Part shown: positions 23,201 to 35,900 of the stretch, in pieces
Numbering within the stretch: position 1 is the stretch's first letter
Layout: every line of letters starts with the position of its first letter
NCBI GenBank assembly: GCA_015143295.1
Contig: CM026570.1
Span: forward strand, 23,939,250 to 24,003,249
DNA: 64,000 nucleotides
Direction: 5' to 3'
Origin: Tetracentron sinense
Lineage: Eukaryota; Streptophyta; Magnoliopsida; Trochodendrales; Trochodendraceae
Notes under the pieces: model-generated
Told to the model about the DNA's origin: nothing
The model's input: the letters and a program-made list of their open reading frames with translations, nothing else
Databases searched by the model: none
Program-made: the position numbers and the translations under genes

Positions 23201-26200
23201 TTAATTTCATTGAAATATTTGTCAATACTAATTTTGGTGAATCAAAAAAATGCAACTCGCATATAACGTATTATTAATTGTACCTGTATTAATTTTGCCC
23301 AGCGCTCTTCGTCAGCAATGACAATCTTCTTCACTGGGTCCCACCCAAATCCTGTTTGCTCTATAAGTTTATTCCATGATTTCCATTTGCTATTAAGGGT
23401 TGTCAAATGATTTTTAAATTGTTGAAGGGAATATTCCTTTCCAGTTAATTTCTTAAACTCGGCCCTAATATAACGCCAAGCAGACTTATTTAAAGTACCA
23501 CCCGGTCTATTTCCCTTTATAGTTTGTTCCACCGCCAACTGTAGAAAGACTCGGGTCAGATCTTCTGACCACATCGCTTGTGATGTTTTTTTTAAGCCAC
23601 TAACCTCAATAGGATCCATCTATGTTTCCAAGAAGAAAGACATCATAAAGTTAGTCATGAAATCTTATAAAACAATGGGGCAAAAGAGAACTTGTACAAG
23701 TTGTAATGATCAAACTAATCTATGACTATTCCCAAACTTATTTATTATACAATAGCCACACAAAGGAAATCCTATTTGATGTCTCCGAAAAACTACAATA
23801 GCTACACAAAGGAAATCCTATGTTCACTTTTACAGCATTCATTTGCATTTATTTTTATTTGTAACCAAAATTAATATATCAGCCAAATAAAAGAGTTTAT
23901 AACAAATGGATAGGAATCTGCATTTGTTTTGATGTGGCACCTAAGTATGCTTATTTGATGTGGCACCTTTGAGTAGAAAATTGAATCTAACTGAGGAGTG
24001 ATTTTTGGATCAAATGGGCATACTGTAGTCATTGAAGAATAACTGAAAAAAGCCTAGGGCTGAGTAAACTTGCTGAATAGCATCATGCACACCCATCAAA
24101 TGGAGACAGGGGGCCTGAGAAAAGCATTTAACATTGATAGTAGACCTCAACCGGATTAACATGCAAGTAATATGCACACAACACAGTTGCAACCTGCAAT
24201 ATTCCAACTACCATTTGAAACTTTGAAACCACCAAAAATCACTTCTTAACCTAATCATGCCAGAACAACTCAATGGCAAGCATTTCACCACTAATGGATG
24301 TAAACGTATTAAAATCATCAAGAAAAACTACAAACTACCCAATAAGGTCCTAAGGTTCTCCAAAGAAAATTTCATAATATAAGGTAAAACAGGCCTAGAC
24401 TCCACTAGCTGATAATACCCAATCCGCAAACAGCCCTGGAAGCTGAAATAGTACCCAAAGCACCAACGCTCGAACTGTTGAGAAACAACAAAATCACTGT
24501 AATACCCAATCCGCAAACAGCAAAATCAAGTATTTGAGATTCTGGACTCTTACAGTTAGGACTTAGGCAGTTTGCTTGTTATGATATTTTGGAATTCGTG
24601 CTGTTGAGAAACAGCAAAAACTGTAATGACTTTTTGCATTGAAAAAAAAAAAAAAACCTCAAGCAATCAGCGCTCAAACTCTCTTAGATATGAACTCGAA
24701 ATCGCTTCAAAACTTTGTGTTTTTGATTTCTTTTCATTGTCTAAATTTATAGTGTTAGGGTTTTGACATTGAAATCAAAAGAATGATGAAGAGGAATAAT
24801 AGAAAGAAAAGTGAAAGAAGAAGAAGAAGAAGAAGAAGAAGAAGAAGAAGAAGAAGAAGAAGAAGGTCTATCCTATTCCGGTTGAGGAAGAAGAAGAAGA
24901 AGAGGAGGAGGAGGAGGAGATTACCTGCAGTCCAAGGAGAGCCCTTTTTCATTTGGTGAAGAGATGAGGAGACGAGAGCCCTTTTTCGTTCAGTGAGGAG
25001 ATGAGGAGACGAGAGCCCTTTTTCGTTTCGCGTTCTCTTCCCGTCAATATAATAAGTGGTTATTTTCGCTCCATAAGCATCCCCCTAGGTGATTATGAAA
25101 TCAGCGGTTAAAATCACAAGCGCTTATTAAATAAGCGCTTATACTTAACCCAACCAAACGCTATTATCCACCCTTAATCCCATCATAACCGGTTAACATA
25201 AGTGGTTATTTTAATCCGAACCAAACGGGTCCTAAGTTACGAATAAAGACTACAATGATTATTCTATTACATGATTAGTTTGTCAAGTACGAAATAGGCA
25301 ATGGTTTAACAGTTAGCAATTTGCAAATGAATATGATTTCAGAAACAATGTATTACAAATTTACAAATCATTAGACAGTATAAATAAGACATGAAGTAAT
25401 GACCAGATAGTAAATTTAAATGGTTATTTTAAAATAGGTATGGATAGTAGTAGTTCCAAGAAACAACATTGTGCCCGTGGCATGTCGGTGTCGTGTCAAG
25501 TGTCCACACGTATTGAGACACAACACACCTACAAACTTGAAGAGGCCGCTCAACATAGACTGAAACCCTTCTAATGTTATCAATTTGTAACTTAAATACA
25601 ATACTTGTATAAAATGTGTACGTCATAAATACAAACACAAGAAGTATCAAGGTTGTTCCAACATCGTATCTATTTCATACTATTACATATCCATGTTTGA
25701 ATTGAAAAAAAAACACGTCATTAAAGATAAAAATGTTATTACAAAAAGGCAAAAAAAACATAACATTAAGGTTAAATATTATTACACAAAGCCAGAGAAC
25801 ACATATAGCAATTTATGTGTATGTCTTCCACCATTCTAGGTCTAGGTATTAATACTTACACAAATTAAAAAAAAAGAGAGTGAGTATGTACTCATCCGAC
25901 AGAATACCTACAAAGTACACTAGGGTACCCAAAAAAAAAGAATACATACAAAAGTCCAATTGACTAAGGAAAACAAAACTGTCATGTCCTTTGCCCTTGA
26001 TATAATCATATTGAACAAATTCAAGTCTTCAACAAGTCACTCCATGTTTGGAGTTTTACAATCCTACATACACTTCAACATAGCACTTAAGGGAGACTCA
26101 TATTGTTTGTTAACACAATATATTATATAATACACACACACACACACACACACAGCCGGCACTACCTCTTAGGGCTTAAAAATTGGGCCATTTTTGGGCC

Positions 26201-28968
26201 AGCCCAACCCATTGACATCCCTAGTTAGGTAGCAACATAGCCTGGACATTTTATAGATGGATATCCATCCTCAAGTAGTTCTTTGGCAACAAAGGCTCTA
26301 ATGTTTTTGTATAAATTGGAGTCAATTTATGACTAATGACTCATATTTTTTGCTTTTGTTGTTTTGGGAAATTCCTCTTTCCCCTTCCTTTGTAATATAT
26401 TTATAATTATAAATACTTATTCATTATGCACTTCGAAAATGTAGAACCAAGTAACTATCAATCTATGACAAGGAATGTAAAGAATTATAAGAGAAGGGTG
26501 GTTGATTTTAATACCTCTGTATGCGCAGCTTAGTCTTTCAACACCAAACAACACAACAATATTGCTAGAGCTTAACCTGAAACATTTTGAAATCCTAATC
26601 ATCTCATTTAATGTTCTGTCCACGTTTTTAATAGTGTTCTACAATCATGATCAAAGTTTTATTGGCTAAATTTTGGGCAAATATCAGAATATATTACCTT
26701 ATTTTGCAATTTATTGCCAATATCTCAAAATATCGGCGATGCATTGAATTGTTTTTGAATAAAGAAGTTACAATATGTCGGTTGACATATGAAAATTTTG
26801 ACCGATACTTGACATATTTGGGGATTTCTTATTCTTCTTTGATTTTTCATTAAATCTTCACAGAACTCACTTAGATTTGAGTTGTAATCTAGCGAGAATT
26901 GCCGGGTAGATCCAAAATATCTCTAATCTCGGTCAACATTTCCATTTGTTGATTGACATTGTAATTTCTTCCTTGAATGTTTTTCTAGAGAAAAGCACCA
27001 TTAAGTTGTGTTTGGGTGACTTAGATTATATGCTTTGTAGTAGGCCAACTTCAAATTTAAGTATATTGAGTATTAAGTTCCGAGTTTTGACAAAAGTAAA
27101 AATTTAAAGTATTTCTAAATTATAAAATTAATTTATGAAATTTTATATTTAATTGGTTAAGATTATTACTAGCCTAATTTAATTGAAAATTTAGTATGTT
27201 ATGTATGGATATGCTTCTGGGTGTGAGTCGTATGGATATGGCTATGGAGGTGCACAAACTCACGTGATGGTGATTGTGATGACAACTCATTTCCCACAGT
27301 ATCACCCGATGGGAGTGCTAGTGCACCTTGGAGATGATGTGTACCACCGTACTATTCTTGAGTATATAATGTGATACCATCATTTCATGAGCTGGGAATA
27401 GTATTGTTGTTATGCAGAGAACTAGTGTTTTCATCTTCCTGGTCTGGACGGAGACGGTGATTTTGAGCCTCTGTGCGCTCTATATGGAGTAGCTCTTATG
27501 TAGTTGTTTACTAATATTTGAGTTTATATATATTTTTAATGGATGAATGAAACAATTTATGAATATATGAAACAATGTATGGCTGTTATATTCATTTTAA
27601 ACTATCATACATTTCTGTCGCGCTTGTCTTTGCCCCTTTCAATTGTATCTCTAAACTTCAATGTTTGCATTTTTTAAATCTTAAGTGTGAATTAATGTCA
27701 CCAATAAAAAAGGAAAAAGTGTGCATTAATACCTTTTTAACATAGTCCGAACTTTCTAACTTTAACCCATACATTCCATGTTATTCTTAATTTTCCACAA
27801 CTTTTCCATCAGATGGCAAAAAATCCACATTGTCAATAATATCTGGTGATAAATTCCGCAGTATATCCCATTTTCAAGCTTTGATATATCTCATGATGTT
27901 GACATTTAAAACCTTGGCCTTGGTAGGTTCATGTAGTTTGTTTAGTAAAGAATGGATTGATGCAACATAACTACCTCTCATAAAAATAAGCTCTACAAAG
28001 GGCAGAATTATATTGACATTTTTCTTATGGCATTTTGTGAAATATCTTCTATTTTTAGGGTGATCTTCAAGACTATGGTTGTGAAAATTTTGGGTATTAA
28101 CATGTTAAAGAATATTTCTACATATTATATTATGGTTCCATGTATAATCTTCAGAAGTATCACAGTTGTGACTTATGCATGCTGGGTTATCATGATTCAG
28201 GTGTTAATCCAAAATTTTTGCCTTTCTGATGGAGATTTATTTAAGTGAAATTCTTTTCTGATTGTTGAAGTACTGGTCTGCATGTGACAGAAACATTTAT
28301 GAATGAAATTGGGAGTCAATATGGTATCGTGTCTGGATCTCGGGAGAATTCCCTTTACAACGCTCTTTGGGTTGCACAAGCACTGTTGCGTAAAGGGTAA
28401 CAACTTTAAGTTGTCATCACCTTTTATATGTTTCATGTCTTCTTGTTTTGAGTATGAATCAGTGTAAGACTTTTGATTTCAGATCTGCGAAAACTGCGGA
28501 TAAACGAATACTCCTGTTTACAAATGAAGATGATCCTTTTGGAAGTATCACGGGGGCCACGAAAACTGATATGAGGAGAACTACGCTACAACGGGCAAAA
28601 GTATTGCTTATATTTATATACAGGTTGAATTAATAGCTGAATGATTTTGTTGAAATTTTTGATCAATGATCAAGTCCCTGGTCCACTTTTTTAGGATGCA
28701 CAAGACCTCAGCATCTCAATTGAACTTCTCCCCTTGAGTAGGCCAGATGTGGAGTTCAATTTGTCGCATTTTTATGCTGTATGTCTGTAGCCGTTTACTC
28801 TTCATTTTGAGTTATTTTATAACTTGTATGGGTGGTCAGATTCATTTTCACTAGTAACACTTAAAAAATCTGTATTTCAGGATTTGATGGCATTGGACAA
28901 TGATGATCTTACTCAGTTCATGCCCTCAGCAGGAGAGAAGTATGAATCTTTATCTGCCCCCCAAAAGA

Positions 28969-29010
<42 letters not shown>

Positions 29011-29886
29011 ATTTTATGATGTATTTCATTTTTTCTGTTATAATAAGTGTTAAATAGGAAATGGATAGTTGAGTTATTGGTACTATATTTGCATCCTGTT
29101 AATTTGCAAGAAGAATGAAATAAGCCTCCTTATTGGGATCTGGTATCAATGTTACTTCTACAGTATGCTTTTTCTGCTTCGGCGACACTTGGGGACGCTT
29201 AGGAACTCTATGTCACTACGCTTCTAGATACATAGGATGAAGTGTCATGGTGATGACAGAGTTTCCCATTGCTACATGATAAAGTTAAGTGCCAATTTGG
29301 GACTCTTCAAAATAAAAGTTGAGCAATGGGATTTCAAATTTCTCACAAGACGAGGTTGATTCAATTATCTAGTCTCAGTCTCCGGTTTGCCATGACACCT
29401 TCATGTTGGTTGAGATCATCTTACATATATTATTTACAGCAACTTGGTCATCTCCTTCAACCTTGTTTGAGTCAAGTGCTGAGGCCGAGTCTGAAACCTT
29501 GTTTGACTTACCTGACCCCTGAGCTTTGAGTTTCAAACAAAGATGTCTCCCAGATATCCAAGGTTTTAATGTTCGCTTTCGATCAAAACTACATTTGATT
29601 TGGATGTGGAAACATGTCCTGGAAATATTTTAGAAACCATGAAAACATTATTGAATATTTTGGAAATATGTTTTAATATTTTAAGAAATGATAAACAAAC
29701 ATAAAACCACATCCGAAGCTCATTCTACTACTATAAGATTCATTTTGGAGTAAAAAATGCAAAATGAAAACCAAGTGATATATAACGACGCACATCTTAA
29801 ACTTTGATAGTGAGACGCATGTACTTGAAAGTCAGAAACATTTAAAAATGTTTTTTTATTGGTAAAATGAGTATATATATATATAT

Positions 29887-29925
<39 letters not shown>

Positions 29926-32900
29926 CAAGTGCAAAAGTCAAAGGACCGGGGGTTATTGAGTAGTAGCTTCCAGGAATCAAGGAAACGTAACCATACAAAA
30001 AAAAAAAAAAAAACTAATTGTCTACACCCTCAGCCCCCAATAAAATTAAAGAGCTTTCAAAAAAGGGATGAATTTCCCCACAACTCCTCTCACTCGAGGA
30101 TTACCCCCAATCTAAATTGATGTGTCTTACCGAACACCATTCTAAGATTGGATGTTTGATACTGTTGCATATCCGTGGTGAAGAGGAATGAGAGTTCTTA
30201 AAAACTCTTGAGTTCCTTTCTTTCCAAATGCTCCAACAAATGGCCCCAGGCAAAATAGACTAGATTGACCCTAAGACGGTTTTTTGAAAGGACGACAAGA
30301 AGACTCAATCGACACATCTTGGATAGGAAGTGATCTCATATCCCAAAAGCATCGGGGTAGTGCATTAACAGGTGACCACTGATTCTTTTGCATGAAGGCG
30401 CCAAATGCTACAATTGGCCAATCTCCATCTGTTGTTTTTTTCTAGATTGTCGCAAGTGAGAACCTTGTTTAAAGCTGCAGTCCAAAGGAAAAACGATATT
30501 TCAACATGGTATAAAATTCCAATACGTATCGACTATCCTGTTTGGAGCTACCCGGTACATTATTATGCTGGGAAAAAAACTCTCCCGTATTGACCCCGTA
30601 TCGGGCGTATCAGGCCAATACGGGACCGATACGGGCCCCGTACTAGAGATTTTTCACTTAAATTTGTTTTTTCTAATTCCATTTACACTAGGATCCACAA
30701 CACAACCCGATACGCACAATTACTTCATTAAATTTTACTCTCATTTACTTAAGATATTTAATTATTTATATGTAAATAAAGTTATACCTTCCATTTGAAT
30801 TCAATAAAAAATATTCTGGATCCAAATTCCTGAAGAATAAAAAGTTAACTTTTAGTTTAAGAACAAAATCCTTTTTTTAGCGTCTTTAGGGAGTAGGTCA
30901 AAATATCAACTTTCAAATAGTAAGATATTTCTCAAATATTAAAATTTCATAAATTTTACATAATAAAACATTACCAAAATCCAAAATCCTAGCAAAAAAG
31001 TCTCTTAATTTAGTCTTCAAAAATATTTTCATCTATAGGGTTAAAAAGTCAACTAATAGTGTTATAGTTCAGCATAAAAAGGCTTACATTCAAGCTTATA
31101 ATTTATGACTGTAATTCAATATATTCTTATTTAACTCATTGAATGTAAGGTTTTAATGTCTAGATTGTACATCCTATACTTGGTTGTGACTATGATTTGT
31201 ATTTTTATACCTATTTGTCAACACACACGCCGTTTTAAAAATCTTAACTCTCATATATATGGTTATAAATATAATTGGAGGTTTTCATTTAGTTTGTTTG
31301 TAACTTATATTTGAATTAAAAGAAGTTTTATGCAAGATATCAAAGTTTTTCCTTGCGTATCCAAATATTTCTTAGTCTATCCTGATTTTTTCCGCCATCT
31401 CCATCCGATACGCTGATACGTATGCTATTTTGGACTTTCAAATACAACACCCGATGCTGATATTTTGAACCATTATCTTCCAAGGAATATTAAGGTTTTA
31501 GATAGACTTATGAGGAAATGGTCGAGAGGAGCTTGGATTAAAGGACTGTAGTAGTGATCTCACTGAAAACCGAACGTTATGGCCTCTAGATCATATTCTT
31601 GTGTCCCCACTTTGGGTACCGGGGGGGAGATTAGAGCCTTAGAAGTGAGACTCAGCAACATGCGACAAACTTTTTTGATCTCCCAATACTTCAGATCCTG
31701 TCATAATTTCGGACATTAGACCACCTTGTTATTCTAAACTTCGTAGCACTCTAACACGGGGGCGTTCTTGTCTAGGGCCAAAAGAAAAATATTCCCAAAG
31801 TTTTCTTTCCATAGATCCACAACATGAGAGCCCTAACCTCTTTAAGGTCCCACCAGGAAGATTGTCCGTATTTGTCCACTATCACTTTTCTCCGAAGAAT
31901 GTCCCTTTTTCCCCCAAATTGCCACACCGATTTGCCTAATAATGCATTGTTCACGTCTACTAAGGGTTTAAGATTGAGGCCACCATCCCTTACTGGTCGA
32001 CAGTCTTGGTCCCATTCAACCAAATGGTATTTTGATTTGCCCTCTTTTTCGTTCCAACGTCTCTTCTGCAGCCGATCCAAAGACGAAGCAATTGCTCGAG
32101 TAATTGTAAGGGTGGATAAGCAATATGTAGGGAGGCTTCTTAGGGTACTTTCAATAAGGGCTAGTTTTCCACCTTTGGAGAGGAAATTTAATTTCCAACC
32201 AGCTAGCTTACAAGCAAATCTTTCTTCAACCAATGTCCACAACGCCCTAGACTTGAAGCTGGATGGCGTGCTTAAATAGAGAGATGTAAGAGAGACAACC
32301 TTACACCCTAGGCAAACAACTATAGACTATATGCTCATAGTGTCAAAAATCGACTCAATTTTGTCAACTTCGGCCAAATTGAGTCGATTTCCATGGTGTC
32401 CGAAGCGAAATCGACTTGTATTTTAAAAATAATGGACTTTTTGCTAAACTTCGGTGAACTTCAGTAAATTTGACCGAAATATAAAAATAGTGTTGGAAAA
32501 ATATAGAATTTCGGTGGAAGTTAACTGAAGTTTACAGATAAAGTCTGTAAAGTTGAAGGCCTTGTAAGTTTTAATTTAAAATGGTAATGCTAGTTCCACT
32601 CATGTTAAACTTACATTCTTCATAAGGAAGGAGATGTGCCCTAGCATTAATCTTATTATAATTATAATTAGTTTTAAAAGAGAGTGTTGCTAACATTAAC
32701 TTTATTATAAATTATAATTTTATTATTAGAGTGTGGTTAACATTAACCTTATTATAAATTATAATTTTATTATGCTAATAATTTTATTAGTAGTATATTA
32801 TATGCCCATAAGGGCTTTTTACTAATATTAAAAAATTAAATAATTTCCTAATAGTACTTCATAAATTAAAAATTATTTAACTAATCTCATCTTCTTCACA

Positions 32901-35900
32901 TATTGATTCAGTCTTGTAAAAACATTGAGCTCATCAATTGCAGATTGAAATAGATTTAGAAACTAAATTGAATTTCAATTATTTATCAACTTTAATGTGC
33001 ATTAATAAATTTTTTCATATTTCTAAACCAATTAACATGGATAATCATTGAAAAATAAAGATAATAAAATGGCCTTACATAATCCATTCACTTGACAAAG
33101 AGAATAAAATCTAGTTTAAAAAATTGACAAAATTGAGAAATATTAAGAAGAAATTACAGCTCAGACAAGTGGACAACATATGTCACTTAACATGATTCTC
33201 ACATTTGGGTACTACATGCTTGTATTAGTAATATAATTCTTTTTAGATGGTATTAATGCTTAAGTATTGAATTTCTGAAGTTTCATCTTAGATTTCCAAT
33301 GTTTTCTTATAGTTTTCTAGACTTTTTTAATTTTTACATGACTTCCTTAAACTTCCTCGAAATGTGGCAACTTCCTTAGCGACCGAAGTTTATTGTGAAA
33401 CCGAAGATTAGTACCTTGTATATGCGAGACCTTACCTACGTTGATCATCTCACTCTTAGTCTTACCCAAATTGACTTTTAGACCCAAGACCACTTCATAA
33501 GACCTAAATAGGCACCTAAGATAAGCCAATTGGCAACATGAATCTATTCCAAAGATCAGTGTGTCGTCAACAAATTGAAGATGGGAAACCTCAAGTCCTC
33601 TTGTCCTAAAGAAATCCTTCAAATGCAACCCCATCCACTCTAGCTAACATCCTGCTCAAAGACTCATGTAATAATGTTTGAGTAGTGAGCATTCAGTTAT
33701 AATTTATAATTGCAAAAAAAAAATCAATACTCCTATTAGGACAATAACCAAATATAGCTTGAAGTCATCATCCTTTTTTGTGTCGGAGGTGGGGGTAAAA
33801 AAACTACTCCCTGAGGTAGTTATAGTTCTATAACCAAATAATGTAGGTATGATACTAGTTGGTGAAGTCTTGAGCATATTGCGGGGGATATGCTCATTCC
33901 CCCTTTCTTGTTAATTCCTTTCTTTCTTAATACATTTCATTAACGAAAAAAATAAAAAATAAAATCCATACAAAAGTTTCCAAAACCCAGGTTGACTTGG
34001 CCAGCAGAGCAGGTTTGTCTAATTTGATTGGAGCAGTTGGTCTGACTGGGTTGATTCAACTAGCCATAAATAAAACAAAATCAACATGAAGTAATCTAAA
34101 TAGTCCCACTCTTTTTTTTGATAGAAACAAGCCATATATATATATATATTAAAGAAAAGAAGCAGTATAAGGAGGAGTTTATTGAGTTGTAAAATCACTC
34201 AGAAAAGAATAAGAAAAAAACTAAGCCAAGCAAGTACATATAGATGACAAAAAAAGCCACTAATAAACTTGTGGAAGAGGACCATTCTCACCTAAGAATC
34301 TCTCCCAAGTCCATATTTCCTTTGCGTATCAAACACCAATCTAAGATCAGGGAACTAATATGTGAGCAAATACGAGAAGACGAAAAAGGATTAGTCCTCG
34401 AACACTTAGATTCCTTTCCCTCCAGGTCATCTACATGATCGCTCTTGGTAGAACTGCCCAAATCGCTCCTTGGACACTATCTACATTCAATCAACTGAGG
34501 CCAACAAGATAAAAAGTTGAAAGGAGGAAAGGAAGACCCATTCTTGCTGAGAGAGGAAATGACCCCAAGTCCCACTCTTATATCCCTTCTCTCTCTTTTC
34601 TTTCAAACTCTAGTCTCCCTTCGCTTGTTTCATCTCTCCAAATCAAACCCAAATCCTCTCTCTCTCGCTCTCTATATATATATATACCTAGAAGAGTTAG
34701 GTTAGTTGGCTTGCAAGATAGTGACAGCAGAGAACACGAATGGACGTGTGAGCACAGTCAACCTGGGGTGCTGGTGATTCATTCGAACCTGCAAGTTAGA
34801 TAATCACAAATGGAGGTTGAAATCAGCTGTTTGATCAATTTCTCTTAAATTTGAAGGTTTTGATCATGTTTAATTTGTGGAAAATAAATAAATGATCAAC
34901 CGTTCAAAGACCTAAATTTATCTTATTTGAGAAACATTACCCATCTTGGTTTGCAATAGTATCCCAACATTACATTTCGTGCACCTCACAATGTTGGTGC
35001 CTTTACTACCACCACGACCATCAGCAGGTACACAACTAAAGTGCCGACCATAACTGCTACCTCGGCCACGAACGTGACCTCTGCCATGTTCACTATCACA
35101 AAAAATTGACACCATAGCTGAGCGCAGAAGTAATCAGCAGAGGAATGGATTCTGCCACAATGTCTTTGAATTTATCTTCATGTAAAATGTCATACCCTCT
35201 ACTATTCAGAGTAGGCAATGTTTGATACCCCATTATCTAAGCCCGAATATTATGGTATTCAAGATTCATACCTGATAAAAACTTGATTATTCTTGTATCT
35301 TGTTGTTTGTGCATCATCTCAAAGTCTGTTGAACATTGGGAAGGAAGAGGCCGATAGATGCTCAACTCTTCCCACATTCCTCATAGAGTTGAATTATAGA
35401 CACTTAAACTTTTGTCACCCTTTGAAATTGAAATATATCTTGTAGGAGCTGATATGCTCTTGGAGATGTTACTCTCTTTGGAATACACATCTTGGATCGT
35501 GACCCAATTTTCCTTTGTAGTACATCAGAAAATAACATCATTGGACATCAGTGGCTCCATAGAATTTAACAACCATTTCATCACTTGATAGTTACCTGAT
35601 AACCATGTTTTGTACTTTTGATCCCCTTCCTTTGCAACATGTTCTAAACTTCTAGTACATACTCAAGTTTTGCTTAGCTGCCTACTCAAGTTTTGCTTAG
35701 CTGCCTAGAAATGTTTCATAGCCATGGTTCAAAATATCAGTATTGGTTGCCATATCGCTAAGCCCAAAATTGGATACGTATCGGTATCGTATTGGTTGGA
35801 TACGGCAGAAAAAAATAGGATACGGTAAAAAAAGCTTAGATACGCAATGAAAAACTTGGATACCTTGTATAAAACCTCTTTTAATGCAATATAAGCTAAA

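Larger units (their letters stand above)
20659..25232 (-). mobile_element. PIF/Harbinger DNA transposon with both ORFs, 3-bp TAA TSD
   Basis: Terminal inverted repeats GGGCCCGTTTGGTTCGGATT and, inward from the right, GGACCCGTTTGGTTCGGATT (one mismatch in 20). Flanked by TAA at 20656-20658 and 25233-25235, the superfamily's TWA target. Inside on the minus strand are the Myb/SANT-like ORF1 (22595-23619) and the DDE transposase ORF2 (20990-22360). The element is 4574 bp. Subterminal AAGCGCTTAT/ATAAGCGCTTA motifs recur near both ends. It carries nonsense mutations in ORF2, so it is probably inactive now. Confidence 0.92.
29850..33660 (-). mobile_element. LINE (L1-type) remnant with two DNA transposons nested in it
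   Basis: Read on the minus strand: reverse transcriptase active-site block [12 protein letters not shown] (about 33549-33583), [20 protein letters not shown], then after an insertion the post-RT part (31772-32260: [33 protein letters not shown]). After a second insertion comes the zf-RVT start [19 protein letters not shown] (30430-30500), then a 3' untranslated region ending in a T-run at 29850-29856 beside (TA)n and (GA)n. The 5' part is missing. DNA of the same family occurs at 13836-15060 and 34105-34560. Confidence 0.85.

Noticed and set aside
24755-24952. Leucine-rich minus-strand open frame
   Set aside because: It is the antisense reading of a (GAA)n microsatellite inside the Harbinger element.
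28824-29057. A 77-codon frame treated as its own gene
   Set aside because: It is KU70 exon 8 with intron read-through on both sides and a (TA)n tail.
30505-31473. TSD for family C copy 1
   Set aside because: Flanking 8-mers (TATTTCAA and TATCTTCC) match too poorly to call.
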